From Deltaproteobacteria bacterium (GTDB taxonomy: Bacteria > Desulfobacterota > Binatia > UBA9968 > JAJDTQ01): 64,000 bases of DNA. Position 1 is the first letter of the stretch, and each line of letters starts with the position of its first letter. The notes below the pieces were generated by a model. It was not told the origin of the DNA. It saw only the letters and a program-made list of their open reading frames with translations, and made no database searches. The position numbers and the translations under genes were made by a program. The DNA lies in assembly GCA_026712905.1 (NCBI GenBank), contig JAPOPM010000163.1:31270-95269 (forward strand), written 5' to 3'. Positions 1-8,738 of the stretch are shown piece by piece.

Positions 1-394
1 CCACCTCGTCGGGCAGGTGCTCGATCAGGGTCCCGCCCTTGGCGACGTTCAGGATCTGGCTGCCGCGGCAGATGGCCAGGGTGGGGACCTCCAGATCGAA
101 TACGCGCCGGGCGAGGTCGATCTCGGAACGGTCCCGTTCCGGTTCCACCATGTAGATGGTCTCGTGCTGGCTGCCGCCGTAGAGGTCGGGGTCGAGGTCG
201 CCGCCGCCGCTGAGCACCACCGCCTTGAGCAGCGGCAGGACCGCGTCCAGGCGCTCTTCCCCGGGCGGCAGCAGCAACGGGATGCCGCCGGCCCGGCGCA
301 CCGCGTCCACGTACTCCGCGGGCAGGATGAACCGGTTGTGCGGGCCGCGCCCGTAGGTGGTGATGCCGATGAACGGCGTGTCGGTGGCGCGCAT
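1..394 (-). CDS. PuuD-like gamma-glutamyl-GABA hydrolase (class I amidotransferase, peptidase C26), partial
   Basis: The 3' part is cut off by the window edge; 131 residues are visible. The family hydrolyses gamma-glutamyl amides, classically gamma-glutamyl-GABA in the putrescine route, in the cytosol. The frame shows SGGGDLDP at residues 62-69, typical of C26 amidases, and AICRG with the nucleophile Cys109. ATG at 394 follows the stop of the upstream glutamine synthetase by one base, so the two are probably translationally coupled. A gamma-glutamyl ligase next to a gamma-glutamyl hydrolase suggests glutamylation-dependent breakdown of an amine. The substrate is inferred; the catalytic His/Glu lie outside the window. 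Confidence 0.85.
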   Translation of the reverse strand, partial: MRATDTPFIGITTYGRGPHNRFILPAEYVDAVRRAGGIPLLLPPGEERLDAVLPLLKAVVLSGGGDLDPDLYGGSQHETIYMVEPERDRSEIDLARRVFDLEVPTLAICRGSQILNVAKGGTLIEHLPDEV

Positions 395-395
395 T

Positions 396-1799
396 TCAGA
401 TCCGCTCGAAATAGCGTTTCCTTTCCCAGTCGGTGACGGCGTCGCGGTACTTCCGTTCCTCGGTGTGAAAGAAATGCGCGTAGTGCTCCACCACCTCCGC
501 GCCGAAGCTTTCGCGCGCGAACTCGCTCTCCGCGAAGAGGTCCGTTGCCTCCCCCAGGGACCCCGGTACCTGGAGCACGTCGCCGGCGGCGTACAGGTTG
601 CCGTCGAAGGCCGGCGGCGGCTCGGTCCGGTGCCGGATGCCGTCCACGCCGGCGGCCAGCGCGGCGGCATAGGCGAGATAGGGGTTGCAGTCCGCGCCGG
701 GCACGCGGCACTCGATCCGGGCACCCTTGCCCTGCCCCAGCACCCGGAAACCGGCGGTGCGGTTGTCGTGGCTCCAGCCGACGCCGGTGGGCGCCCAGGA
801 CTCCGCGCGGTAGCGTTTGTACGAGTTGACCGTGGGCGCGTAGAACACCATGGTCTCGGGCAGATGCGCCAGCCAGCCGCCGAGGAACCATCGGAACACG
901 TCGGAGAAACCGCTCGCGCCGGTCCCGGCGAAGGCGTTGCCGCCGTCGCGCCACAGGCTCAAATGCACGTGACAGCTCGAGCCCGCCAACTCGGTCGCGA
1001 ACTTGGCCATGAAGGTGACGCTGAGCCCCATCTGCTCGGCTATTTCCTTGAGGCACTCCTTGTAGACGCAGTGGCGGTCGGCCATGGTGAGCACGTCGGC
1101 GTAGCGCACGTTCAACTCGTGCTGGCCCGGTCCCCACTCGCCCTTGGAGCTTTCCACCGGAACGCCGGAGTCCCGCAGATGGCGCCGGGCGGCGCCGTGG
1201 AAGCCCTCCTCCCGGAAGGCCTGGAGCACATGGTAGTCCTCGATGTAGCCACCCGCCGGAGCAAGGTCCAGGTAATGCTTTTCCGCCGCCTGCCGGTAGG
1301 AGTTCTCGAAGAGATAGTACTCCAGCTCCGACCCCGCCATGGCCTCGTACCCCAGGGCGCCGGCGCGCTGCAGTTGGCCGCGCAGCACCGACCGGGGCGC
1401 TTCAGGCACCAGCTCGTGGGAGACGTTCTCCTTGACGTCGCACAGCACGAGCGCGGTCCGGTCCTGCCAGCTCAGACGCCGCAGCGTCGTCAGATCCGGC
1501 ACCAGATGGACGTCGCCGTAACCGCGCTTCCAGTTGGCCAGCCGGTACCCCTGCACCGGCTCCATCTCCATGTCCACGGTCAGGAGGTAGTCGCACACGT
1601 GAGTGCCGCCCGCGGCCGCGGTGTCGAGAAAGAACTCCGCGTCCAGGCGCTTGCCCAACAAACGGCCATACAGGTCGGTGAAGGCGACCACGACCGTATC
1701 CAGCTCGCCGGCGGTCACCGACGCCCGGAGCTGGTCGACGGTGAGCATGCCGGTGACCTCGGCGGCGCCGTTTTCGATCTTTCGTTCCTCTTTTGCCAT
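396..1799 (-). CDS. Glutamine synthetase family protein (PuuA-like gamma-glutamyl amine ligase)
   Basis: A 467-residue glutamine-synthetase-fold ligase. The beta-Grasp N-domain comes first (VVAFTDLYGRLLGKRL, about residues 38-53), then the catalytic domain with GSELEYYLFE, the ATP/metal segment GPGQHELNVRYAD, CHVHLSLW and the late motif RIECRVPGADCNPYLAYAA. The length and the downstream PuuD-like amidase favour a gamma-glutamyl polyamine/amine synthetase over ammonia-assimilating GlnA. No adenylylation motif was identified. ATG at 1799 follows a purine-rich stretch. The gene is divergent from the TAXI-TRAP genes across 274 bp, which hints that the transporter imports the amine or acid substrate; that link is speculative. 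Confidence 0.85.
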   Translation of the reverse strand: MAKEERKIENGAAEVTGMLTVDQLRASVTAGELDTVVVAFTDLYGRLLGKRLDAEFFLDTAAAGGTHVCDYLLTVDMEMEPVQGYRLANWKRGYGDVHLVPDLTTLRRLSWQDRTALVLCDVKENVSHELVPEAPRSVLRGQLQRAGALGYEAMAGSELEYYLFENSYRQAAEKHYLDLAPAGGYIEDYHVLQAFREEGFHGAARRHLRDSGVPVESSKGEWGPGQHELNVRYADVLTMADRHCVYKECLKEIAEQMGLSVTFMAKFATELAGSSCHVHLSLWRDGGNAFAGTGASGFSDVFRWFLGGWLAHLPETMVFYAPTVNSYKRYRAESWAPTGVGWSHDNRTAGFRVLGQGKGARIECRVPGADCNPYLAYAAALAAGVDGIRHRTEPPPAFDGNLYAAGDVLQVPGSLGEATDLFAESEFARESFGAEVVEHYAHFFHTEERKYRDAVTDWERKRYFERI

Positions 1800-1937
1800 G
1801 ATGGATTCCGCGCCAACCCGCCTCGGGGTTTCCTAGTGTCCTAACCCAGGATGCCGGAAATATCCACTCGCCGGAGCGCCGGCGCGCCCGCGGGCGGTCC
1901 TAGGGTGCCCATAAACCCGACGCGGTTCAATAGCTTA

Positions 1938-1981
1938 TTGGCAATCGGCGATTCGCAAACGGGTTGATCTCGAACCGGTTC
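1938..1981. promoter_or_regulatory. Possible operator region between divergent genes
   Basis: The 274 bp between the glutamine synthetase and the TAXI gene contain an imperfect inverted repeat at 1938-1958 (TTGGCAATCG / CGATTCGCAA, 8 of 10 pairs) and a perfect 10-bp palindrome GAACCGGTTC at 1972-1981. Such dyads between divergent catabolic genes often bind a regulator, but no regulator gene lies nearby and no convincing -35/-10 pair was found. Weak call. Confidence 0.2.
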
Positions 1982-2073
1982 AGGTTGCATTGCCCCACCT
2001 GATGTGGCATGGACAACGACTGTTGGTTGCAGTAGCTCTCAAGTCCGTAAACCTAACCTACAAGGAGGTTACC

Positions 2074-3039
2074 ATGAAGCGTTTTCTCGTATTCGCGCTC
2101 GGCTTGGCACTCTGCGGCGCCTTGGCCGCGACGGCCAAGGATGCATCCGCTCAGAACTACCTCGTGGTCGGCGGCGGTTCCACGACCGGCGTCTACTACC
2201 AGGTGGCCCTCAACATCTGCAAGATCGTCAACGACAAACTGGGGAGCAAGGGCTACAACTGTATCGGCCGGCCGGCCTTGGGATCGGTCTTCAACATCAA
2301 TGCCATCAAGCGGGGACTGCTGAACTACGGCGTGGCCCAGTCCGACCGCGTCTGGCAGGCCACCAACGGCAAGAAGGACTGGAACGGCAAGCCCCAGACG
2401 GGACTGCGCACGGTCTTCAGCGTCCATCCCGAGGTGATCATGCTCGTCACCCGCAAGGACACCGGGATCAAGTCCATCGCCGACCTCAAGGGCAAGCGCG
2501 TAAACATCGGGAACCCCGGCTCGGGACAGCGGGGCAACGCGGAGGATGTGTTGCGCCTCTCGGGCATCGACAAGGACAAGGACATCAAGGCCGAAGGTCT
2601 GCAACAGAACGAGGCCAACCGCGCGCTGGTGGACAAGAAGATCGATGCGTTCTTCTACACCATCGGCGTTCCCTGGGGCGGCGGTCTGGAGATCGCCAAC
2701 AGCACCGCCATCGACGTCGTTCCGGTGAACACGGCGCCGATCCAGAAGCTGGTGAAGGACAACCCCTACTACGTCATGACCAAGATACCCGGCGGGACCT
2801 ACAAGGGCGTAGACAAGGACGTTGAGACCTATGCCGTGAAGGCGACCTTCGTCACCGGTGAGCAGGAACCAGCCGACTCGGTCTACCAGGTGGTCAAGAC
2901 GATCTTCGAAAACCTCGACACGCTCCGCAACTCGTATGCCAACTTCAAGAACCTGCAACCAAAGGACATGCTGAAGGGCCTCTCGGCTCCGATGCATCCG
3001 GGAGCGGTGAAGTACTACAAGGAGAAGGGCTGGCTGTAA
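2074..3039 (+). CDS. TAXI family TRAP transporter solute-binding protein
   Basis: A 321-residue periplasmic binding protein of the TAXI (TRAP-associated extracytoplasmic immunogenic) group. ATG 2074 is chosen over an upstream in-frame start at 1990 because AAGGAGGT at 2062-2069 is ideally spaced and a clean signal peptide begins there: MKRF, a hydrophobic core, then ASA-Q cleavage near residue 26. After the signal comes GGGSTTGVYYQVALNI, the characteristic TAXI ligand-binding start, and later GNPGSGQRG. It should deliver an organic anion to the fused permease encoded next. The ligand is unknown. Confidence 0.92.
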   Translation: MKRFLVFALGLALCGALAATAKDASAQNYLVVGGGSTTGVYYQVALNICKIVNDKLGSKGYNCIGRPALGSVFNINAIKRGLLNYGVAQSDRVWQATNGKKDWNGKPQTGLRTVFSVHPEVIMLVTRKDTGIKSIADLKGKRVNIGNPGSGQRGNAEDVLRLSGIDKDKDIKAEGLQQNEANRALVDKKIDAFFYTIGVPWGGGLEIANSTAIDVVPVNTAPIQKLVKDNPYYVMTKIPGGTYKGVDKDVETYAVKATFVTGEQEPADSVYQVVKTIFENLDTLRNSYANFKNLQPKDMLKGLSAPMHPGAVKYYKEKGWL

Positions 3040-3074
3040 ACAACCGGCCTTCTTTTCCGAAATGACGCGCGGCT

Positions 3075-3103
3075 CGGGGCACGGGCGGAATCGCCCGGCC
3101 CCG
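3075..3103 (+). terminator. Strong intercistronic hairpin between TAXI binding protein and permease
   Basis: Arms 3075-3087 and 3092-3103 pair over 12 GC-rich base pairs with a single bulged A at 3081 and a GAAT loop. There is no following T-run, so it is more likely an mRNA-stabilising or partial-attenuation structure that keeps binding protein in excess of permease than a full terminator. Confidence 0.5.
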
Positions 3104-3114
3104 GGCCGATTCAC

Positions 3115-5328
3115 TTGACGAAAGAACCAACGGCAACAGGCCAGCCAGGCGGCCCCGTGAATTCAACCGATCGCGACGACACAGCCGACGAGACCGTCGA
3201 CCTCGAAGCGTTGGCCGAGTTGGGCGAGGGCGAAGGTAAGACCCGCTCCCCCGGCGGTCCCGTCGGGGGGTTCCTCTGGGTGCTTGCGCTCTGCTGGTCG
3301 CTGTTCCAGCTCTACATCGCCTACCGGCCCATCAACTCCATCATCGCCCGCAGTATTCACCTGACCTTCGCCGTGCTGCTGGTCTACATGGCCTTTCCGG
3401 CCATACGGCGGACCGCGACGCTGGAGCGCGTTCACGCGCTGATGCAGCAGTTGTTTCCAGGACGGCGCAAGCGGGACCCCGTCAAGGTCCCTTGGTACGA
3501 CTTCATCATCGCGGCCCTGGCCGGCTGCGGCACCGTCTACCTGGCCTGGGACTACGTGGGGATCATCCAGCGTTCCGGCCTGCCGCTGGCGCGGGACGTC
3601 TACATCGGCGCGGCGTTCATCATCCTGCTGCTGGAGTCCGCGCGGCGGTCCCTGGGGCTGGCGCTGCCGGCGCTCGGCACGGTCTTCCTGTTCTACTGCT
3701 TCATCGGCCCGTACATGCCCAGGTTTCTCGCCCACCCCGGCATCCCCCTCGACTTCGTCGTCGACCACATGTACCTGTCGGACAGCGGCATCTGGGGTGT
3801 GCCGCTGGGTGTATCCACCGATTTCGTTTTTCTGTTCGTGCTGTTCGGGGCGCTGCTGGACCGGGCGGGAGCGGCGGAGTACTTCGTGCAGGTGGCCTTC
3901 GCCATGGTGGGCCGTTTCCGCGGCGGACCGGCCAAGGCCGCCGTGTTGGCGTCGGGCCTGACCGGCATGGTGTCGGGATCATCCATTGCCAACGTGGCCA
4001 CCACGGGGACTTTCACCATCCCGCTCATGAAGCGGGTGGGGCTGCCGGCCTACAAGGCCGGCGCGGTGGAAGTCGGCGCCAGCACCAACGGACAGCTCCT
4101 GCCGCCGGTCATGGGGGCGGCGGCCTTCATCATGGCGGAGTTCCTCGGGCTGCCTTACATCGACATCGTCACCGCGGCGGCGATTCCCGCGGTTCTGTCC
4201 TACATCGCCCTGCTCTACGTCGTCCACCTCGAAGCCCTCAAGCTTGACCTGACCGCGATACCGGACGAAGAGTTGCCCCGATTCTGGCCGACGTTCCTAA
4301 GGGGTGCGCACTTCCTGATCCCAATTCTGGCGCTGATCTACACGCTGGTCATCCTCAGGTTCTCCGCGGTTTCCGCGGCCTTCAACGCGATCCTGCTCAC
4401 CCTGGCCATCATGGTCATCCAGCGGGTGGTGCAGAGTTGCGCCGCGGTTCTCCGACCGTCACCCGACAACCTGGCGACCGGCTCCCTCGGACAGGCCGTG
4501 TTTCAGGGTCTGGTCCTCAGCGTCCGCGAGATTTTGCAGGGCTGCGTGTCCGGCGCCCGCAACATGGCGCCCATTGCGGTGGCCACCGCGGCCGCCGGAA
4601 TCATCGTCGGCACCGTGACCCTGACGGGCCTCAGCAGCCGGTTCATCGAGGCCATCGAGATCATCTCCCTGGGCAACGTGGTGCTCATGCTGATCCTGAC
4701 CGCGGCCACGAGCCTGATCCTGGGCATGGGCCTCCCCACTACCGCCAACTACATCGTCATGGCCACGCTGACGGCGCCGGTGATCGTCACGCTGGGCGGG
4801 CAGGCGGGTCTGGTGATCCCGGTGCTGGCGGCCCATCTGTTCGTCTTCTACTTCGGGATTCTGGCCGACGACACGCCGCCGGTGGGCCTGGCGGCCTTCG
4901 CGGCCTCGGCCATTGCCGGCTCGGACCCCATCAAGACGGGGATCCAGGGGTTTACGTACGACCTGCGCACCGCGATCCTGCCCTTCGTCTTCATCTTCAA
5001 CCTGGAGTTGCTGCTGATCGCCGGCGTAACCGCCGACGGCACGATCATCTGGCTCACCGACATGTTCAGCGTCGTCTGGGTGATCGTGAACGGCCTAGTG
5101 GCCATGATGGCCTTCGCCGCCGCCATGCAGGGGTTCTTCGCCGACCGTTGCGGCTGGCCCGAGCGGGCTCTCCTGTTCGTAATCTGCGCCGGCGCCTTCC
5201 GGCCGGATCTCCTGGCGGGCGACACCGACTCCCTGCGCATGACCGTCCAGTTCGGCGCCTGGGTGCTGTTTGCCGGGCTGTATCTGGTGCAGAGGAGGAG
5301 GCGGGGGTCGCGGTTGGCGGCGGCGTAG
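3115..5328 (+). CDS. TRAP transporter fused permease subunit (TAXI-associated, DctQM-like)
   Basis: Up to 737 residues, matching the TAXI-TRAP fused permeases in which the small 4-TM and large 12-TM subunits form one polypeptide. A hydrophilic N-terminus of about 55 residues precedes many hydrophobic segments (GGFLWVLALCWSLFQLYIAY onwards). Conserved DctM-type stretches are visible: SGSSIANVATTGTFTIPLMK, GASTNGQLLPPVMGAAAFI and LGMGLPTTANYIVMATL. It imports the solute captured by the preceding TAXI protein using an ion gradient. The start is uncertain: TTG 3115 gives the longest frame and GTG 3157 is an alternative; neither has a good ribosome binding site. Confidence 0.9.
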   Translation: MTKEPTATGQPGGPVNSTDRDDTADETVDLEALAELGEGEGKTRSPGGPVGGFLWVLALCWSLFQLYIAYRPINSIIARSIHLTFAVLLVYMAFPAIRRTATLERVHALMQQLFPGRRKRDPVKVPWYDFIIAALAGCGTVYLAWDYVGIIQRSGLPLARDVYIGAAFIILLLESARRSLGLALPALGTVFLFYCFIGPYMPRFLAHPGIPLDFVVDHMYLSDSGIWGVPLGVSTDFVFLFVLFGALLDRAGAAEYFVQVAFAMVGRFRGGPAKAAVLASGLTGMVSGSSIANVATTGTFTIPLMKRVGLPAYKAGAVEVGASTNGQLLPPVMGAAAFIMAEFLGLPYIDIVTAAAIPAVLSYIALLYVVHLEALKLDLTAIPDEELPRFWPTFLRGAHFLIPILALIYTLVILRFSAVSAAFNAILLTLAIMVIQRVVQSCAAVLRPSPDNLATGSLGQAVFQGLVLSVREILQGCVSGARNMAPIAVATAAAGIIVGTVTLTGLSSRFIEAIEIISLGNVVLMLILTAATSLILGMGLPTTANYIVMATLTAPVIVTLGGQAGLVIPVLAAHLFVFYFGILADDTPPVGLAAFAASAIAGSDPIKTGIQGFTYDLRTAILPFVFIFNLELLLIAGVTADGTIIWLTDMFSVVWVIVNGLVAMMAFAAAMQGFFADRCGWPERALLFVICAGAFRPDLLAGDTDSLRMTVQFGAWVLFAGLYLVQRRRRGSRLAAA

Positions 5329-5396
5329 CGGGTGGAGTATCTGCTATTGACTTGGGTGATTTGAAACCGCAACTGACAACGAGGAGGTTTTCAGAC

Positions 5397-6125
5397 ATGG
5401 CGGATACCATACCCTATCTCGTCGACGAGAATGATCCCGGGCTCGAATCCGGAATGGTGGAATACGGAAGCTGCACCGGCTACCTGTCGCGGCCCAAGGG
5501 CGGCGCCAGCCTGGGCTCCGTCGTCGTCATTCACGAGAACGTCGGCCTGGTCGACCACATCAAGGACGTGGCGCGCCACTTCGCCAAGGAGGGCTTCGCC
5601 GCCCTGGCTCCGGACATGCTTCAACGCACCGGCGGCACCGCCCAGTACCAGAGCTCGCAAGACGCCATCGCCGCCATCCGGAGCCTGGACCCGGCGGGCT
5701 GCGTTGAAGACCTGACCAGCGCCGTCGAGTACCTCAAGAGCCAGGGCTTCGCCAACGGCAAAGTCGGGGTCGTGGGCTACTGCTGGGGCGGCGGCCAGTC
5801 CCTCAACTTCGCCACCAAGTGCAACCAACTCGACGCCGCCGTGGTGTACTACGGCCGCAACCCCGATCCGCTGGAGCAGGTGGCCGACATCTCCTGCCCG
5901 CTCATGGGCAACTACGCCGAGGACGACCCCAACATCATGCCCGGCATCGACCCCCTGAAAGAAGCGTTGGCCAAGGCGGGCAAGAGCATCGACCTCAAGA
6001 TCTACGGCGACGGCGCCAAGCACGCCTTCAACAACAACACCAACGCCGACCGCTGGCACCCGGACGCCGCCGGGGACGCGTGGCAGCGCACGGCGGATTT
6101 CTTCAAAGCCAATCTTTCGGGCTGA
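5397..6125 (+). CDS. Dienelactone hydrolase family protein
   Basis: A 242-residue alpha/beta-hydrolase of the carboxymethylenebutenolidase family, which opens dienelactones formed in aromatic ring degradation. The nucleophile elbow GYCWGGG has Cys129 rather than Ser, as in true dienelactone hydrolases. HEN with Glu47 fits the residue that activates the Cys, and the acid/His pair is likely AEDD (176-177) and KHAFNN (His209). ATG 5397 has GAGGAGG at 5381-5387. It lies about 70 bp after the TRAP permease on the same strand and may share its transcript; a large hairpin follows. Exact substrate unknown. Confidence 0.9.
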   Translation: MADTIPYLVDENDPGLESGMVEYGSCTGYLSRPKGGASLGSVVVIHENVGLVDHIKDVARHFAKEGFAALAPDMLQRTGGTAQYQSSQDAIAAIRSLDPAGCVEDLTSAVEYLKSQGFANGKVGVVGYCWGGGQSLNFATKCNQLDAAVVYYGRNPDPLEQVADISCPLMGNYAEDDPNIMPGIDPLKEALAKAGKSIDLKIYGDGAKHAFNNNTNADRWHPDAAGDAWQRTADFFKANLSG

Positions 6126-6141
6126 CCGACCGCTCAACGGA

Positions 6142-6180
6142 CGGGACTTGGCAATGGCCTGGACTACTTGCCAAGTCCCG
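6142..6180 (+). terminator. Hairpin after dienelactone hydrolase gene
   Basis: A perfect 13-bp inverted repeat (CGGGACTTGGCAA at 6142-6154, TTGCCAAGTCCCG at 6168-6180) with a 13-base loop, 17 bp after the stop codon. There is no T-tract, so termination efficiency is uncertain, but its position at the end of the transporter-hydrolase unit fits a terminator. Confidence 0.6.
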
Positions 6181-6234
6181 CCTTCCTCCACACGCTGACC
6201 GTTGACACGCTTACGAGCTCCGTGAAATCATACT

Positions 6235-6258
6235 TTACATTTGGACGCCTGAATGTAA
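6235..6258. promoter_or_regulatory. Small inverted repeat upstream of AAA ATPase gene
   Basis: TTACATT (6235-6241) and AATGTAA (6252-6258) form an AT-rich dyad with a 10-base spacer in otherwise GC-rich DNA, ending 9 bp before ATG 6268. A TTGACA hexamer lies at 6202-6207, but no -10 at normal spacing is convincing. Possible autoregulatory operator. Confidence 0.25.
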
Positions 6259-6267
6259 GATACGAGT

Positions 6268-7422
6268 ATGATTGAACGCGCACTTTGGTTGGACCGAGTC
6301 CTCCGAGCCTGGTCACGTCGGTCCGTGGTCTGGCTATCGGGAGTCCGTCGGGTAGGCAAGACGACGTTGGCGCGGATGCTGCCGGATGAGAACGTCATCC
6401 ATCTGAACTGTGATCTGCCGTCCTCGCTTCGGGCTCTCGAGGATCCGGAGCTGTTCCTGGAAGGTCAGACGCCGGGGGCCGTCGTAGTGTTGGACGAGGT
6501 GCACCGTCTGACCGACCCCAGCCGTCTATTGAAGATCGCGGCCGACGAATATCCGCAGGTCAGAGTGTTGGCCACGGGATCGTCGACGTTGGCTGCCACC
6601 GGCAAGTTTCGTGACTCGCTCACGGGACGCAAGGCGGAAGTGCACCTTTGCCCGGTGTTGTGGGAGGAATGTTCCGGTCCGTTCGGGATCGGAAGTCTCG
6701 ACCGCCGGCTGCTTCACGGCGGCCTGCCGGAGCCGCTGTTGGCGGAGCGCAAGGACCCCGAGTTCTTCAGCGAATGGATCGACGGCTTCTACGCCCGCGA
6801 CATCCTGGAACTGTTCGCGATCCGCAACCGTCAGGGCTTCCTGTCCCTTTTCCGGCTGCTGCTGCGCCAGAGCGGCGGGCAACTCGACTACGGTAAGCTC
6901 GCCAGTCTCAGCGAACTCAGCCGTCCGTCCGTCAAGGCCCACATCGAGGCCATGCAGATCGCTCACGCGGTGCATCTGGTGCGCCCCTTCCATGGCGGCG
7001 GCCGGCGCGAGATCGTCAGCCGCCCCAAGTGTTATGCCTTCGATACGGGTTTCGTCACGCTGGAAAAGGGTTGGGACAGTGTCAGGGACGACGACCGCGG
7101 GCTGCTGTGGGAGCATCTCGTTCTGGACGCTCTGCGTTTCAGGCACCGGGACGAGGATATCTTCTACTGGCTGGACAAGTCGCGCCGCGAGGTGGACTTC
7201 GTGGTCCGCCGGGGACGCGACCGGTTGGATCTCTTCGAGTGCCGGATCGATCCCGACAGGTTGAACATCGCCGCGGTCCAGGCGTTCCGCGAAATTTATC
7301 CGCTGGGGGACAACTACCTTGTCAGTCCCGCGGCCAAGCGCCCATACCGCGTGCGACGGGGTGACTGGGTGTTCAACGTGTGCACGACCGGGGGGTTACC
7401 GGCGACGACCGGTCTGGCCTGA
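6268..7422 (+). CDS. AAA ATPase with DUF4143 domain
   Basis: A 384-residue P-loop ATPase of the AAA_14/DUF4143 type. Walker A is GVRRVGKTT (residues 25-33) and Walker B AVVVLDEVHR follows at about 70. The middle holds ATGSSTLAA (sensor-like) and the C-terminal DUF4143 region includes LLWEHLVLDALRFRH and FYWLDKSRREVDFVV, a restriction-endonuclease-like D/E-x-D patch typical of these proteins. The cellular role of the family is unknown; it often behaves as a mobile accessory gene. A second, only distantly similar member is at 52147-53301. No partner gene is adjacent. Confidence 0.85.
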   Translation: MIERALWLDRVLRAWSRRSVVWLSGVRRVGKTTLARMLPDENVIHLNCDLPSSLRALEDPELFLEGQTPGAVVVLDEVHRLTDPSRLLKIAADEYPQVRVLATGSSTLAATGKFRDSLTGRKAEVHLCPVLWEECSGPFGIGSLDRRLLHGGLPEPLLAERKDPEFFSEWIDGFYARDILELFAIRNRQGFLSLFRLLLRQSGGQLDYGKLASLSELSRPSVKAHIEAMQIAHAVHLVRPFHGGGRREIVSRPKCYAFDTGFVTLEKGWDSVRDDDRGLLWEHLVLDALRFRHRDEDIFYWLDKSRREVDFVVRRGRDRLDLFECRIDPDRLNIAAVQAFREIYPLGDNYLVSPAAKRPYRVRRGDWVFNVCTTGGLPATTGLA

Positions 7423-7499
7423 CGGGAAAACGCACCTCTCCGACGTGATTCGCCACCCGGACCGATCATCGGTACCGCGCCCAAGGTCTACTTTATTCG

Positions 7500-7784
7500 T
7501 CAGCAGTCGTCGGCATCGAAATACGCCAGGAGCTGGCGGCGGATGCCGTTGTGGCCGGGGTCGTCGTAGTGGCGGATGCCGAAGTAGTAGCAGCAGCTTT
7601 CGTTGTCGAGGTCGTTGTGGAAGACGCGAAGGCGGCCGTCCTGGAAGCGGATGCGGGCGAGGCAGGTGCCGCCAGGGACGCTGGAGGTCATCACCTCTTC
7701 AACGATGCCGACGCCCCACTGGAGGTTGCGGTTGTGCTTGACCTGCTCTCCCGCCCTCAGGAATAGCCTTACGTCGTTGCGCAC
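7500..7784 (-). CDS. Small DUF3553-like protein
   Basis: A 94-residue protein. GTG 7784 is preferred to the upstream ATG 7832 because GGAGAAGGA sits just upstream. It has the pattern of DUF3553-type beta-barrel modules: AGEQVKHNRNLQWGVGIVEE, then a strand carrying RIRFQDGRLRVFHNDL. Such modules occur as small solitary proteins or helicase tails and may bind nucleic acid; function here is unknown. The C-terminal half is Cys/Tyr/Asp rich (CCYYFG, YFDADDC). It is convergent with the preceding ATPase gene. Confidence 0.55.
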   Translation of the reverse strand: MRNDVRLFLRAGEQVKHNRNLQWGVGIVEEVMTSSVPGGTCLARIRFQDGRLRVFHNDLDNESCCYYFGIRHYDDPGHNGIRRQLLAYFDADDC

Positions 7785-7880
7785 GGTCCTTCTCCCTGCT
7801 TGGCTTGCACGGTAACAGCATCGGCCGGGCAATACAAATCGGCGCCCGGCGCTCTCGGCGTGCCGTGACCGCCCTGCTGC

Positions 7881-8738
7881 TCACGCGAGGAACGATGCCA
7901 GGACACCGGCCAGCGCCTCCGGGTTGTCCTGCTGGACCATGTGGCCCGCGTCGGCAACGGTCACCAGACTTGCGCCCGGAACCAGCTTGCAACGAGCCTC
8001 GATGTCGCCGCGTTCCCGGTGATCGCTCTCGGCGCCTTGAACGACCAAGGTCGGGCAGGCGACGCGGCGCAGGAACGCGCGGAACTGTTCCAGGTAGAAG
8101 GGTTGCGGCGTTGTGGTGCGGTGAAGCGGATCGAACTTCCATTGCCATGCGCCCGACTCGCTACGGCGCATGCCGTGCTTCGCCAGGTGGCGCGCCCGTT
8201 CCGCCGTCAACCTCGGATGGGCGCGCAGGAGGCGGTCCACCGCCTCGTCCGGACTCGCGTAGCCGGCGCCCTCCTTCACCGCCGGAACCTGCTCCAGCCA
8301 TCGCGCCGCGCGACCGGGCGCGTCGGCGAACGACATCCCCACCGGACCCAATCCCTCCACCAGCGCGAGCCTGGACACCCGCTCGGGATGAGTCCCCGCG
8401 TACAGGCACGCGATGGTGCCGCCCATGGAGTGGCCCACGAGCCGCACGACCGGTTGACCAAAATGCCGGATGAGGGCGTCGAGATCGAGCAGATAGTCGA
8501 AGAAATGATAGTAGCCGCCGGCGCCTACCCAGCCGCTGTCGCCGTGGCCCCGACAGTCCGGCGCCACGAGCCACAGGTCCGGCAGCGTCGCCAGTAGTTC
8601 ATCGACGAAGAAGTCCCAGGTCCGACAGTGGTCGCGGAAGCCGTGGACGAGGATGAGCGGTTGCGAGCCCTGCCTGCCCCACTCGACCCAGTGTATGCGC
8701 AGACCGCGCACGTCCAGGCTGTGATGTTCGGGTTTCAA
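7881..8738 (-). CDS. Alpha/beta-fold hydrolase
   Basis: A 285-residue hydrolase with the oxyanion segment ILVHGFRDHCRTWDFF, nucleophile elbow LVGHSMGGT and the terminal catalytic His in DAGHMVQQDNPEAL. The N-terminal KPEHHSLDVRGLRIHWVEWG is the first strand of the fold. No ATG lies near the true N-terminus; the best start is TTG 8738, overlapping the stop of the upstream JAMM gene as TTGA, which implies translational coupling. An esterase or hydrolytic role is likely, substrate unknown. Confidence 0.88.
   Translation of the reverse strand: MKPEHHSLDVRGLRIHWVEWGRQGSQPLILVHGFRDHCRTWDFFVDELLATLPDLWLVAPDCRGHGDSGWVGAGGYYHFFDYLLDLDALIRHFGQPVVRLVGHSMGGTIACLYAGTHPERVSRLALVEGLGPVGMSFADAPGRAARWLEQVPAVKEGAGYASPDEAVDRLLRAHPRLTAERARHLAKHGMRRSESGAWQWKFDPLHRTTTPQPFYLEQFRAFLRRVACPTLVVQGAESDHRERGDIEARCKLVPGASLVTVADAGHMVQQDNPEALAGVLASFLA

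Noticed and set aside
49..1137. Long minus-strand frame of 362 codons over the glutamine synthetase
   Set aside because: It has an Arg/Ala/Pro-rich shadow composition; the real genes are the synthetase and the PuuD-like amidase in other frames.
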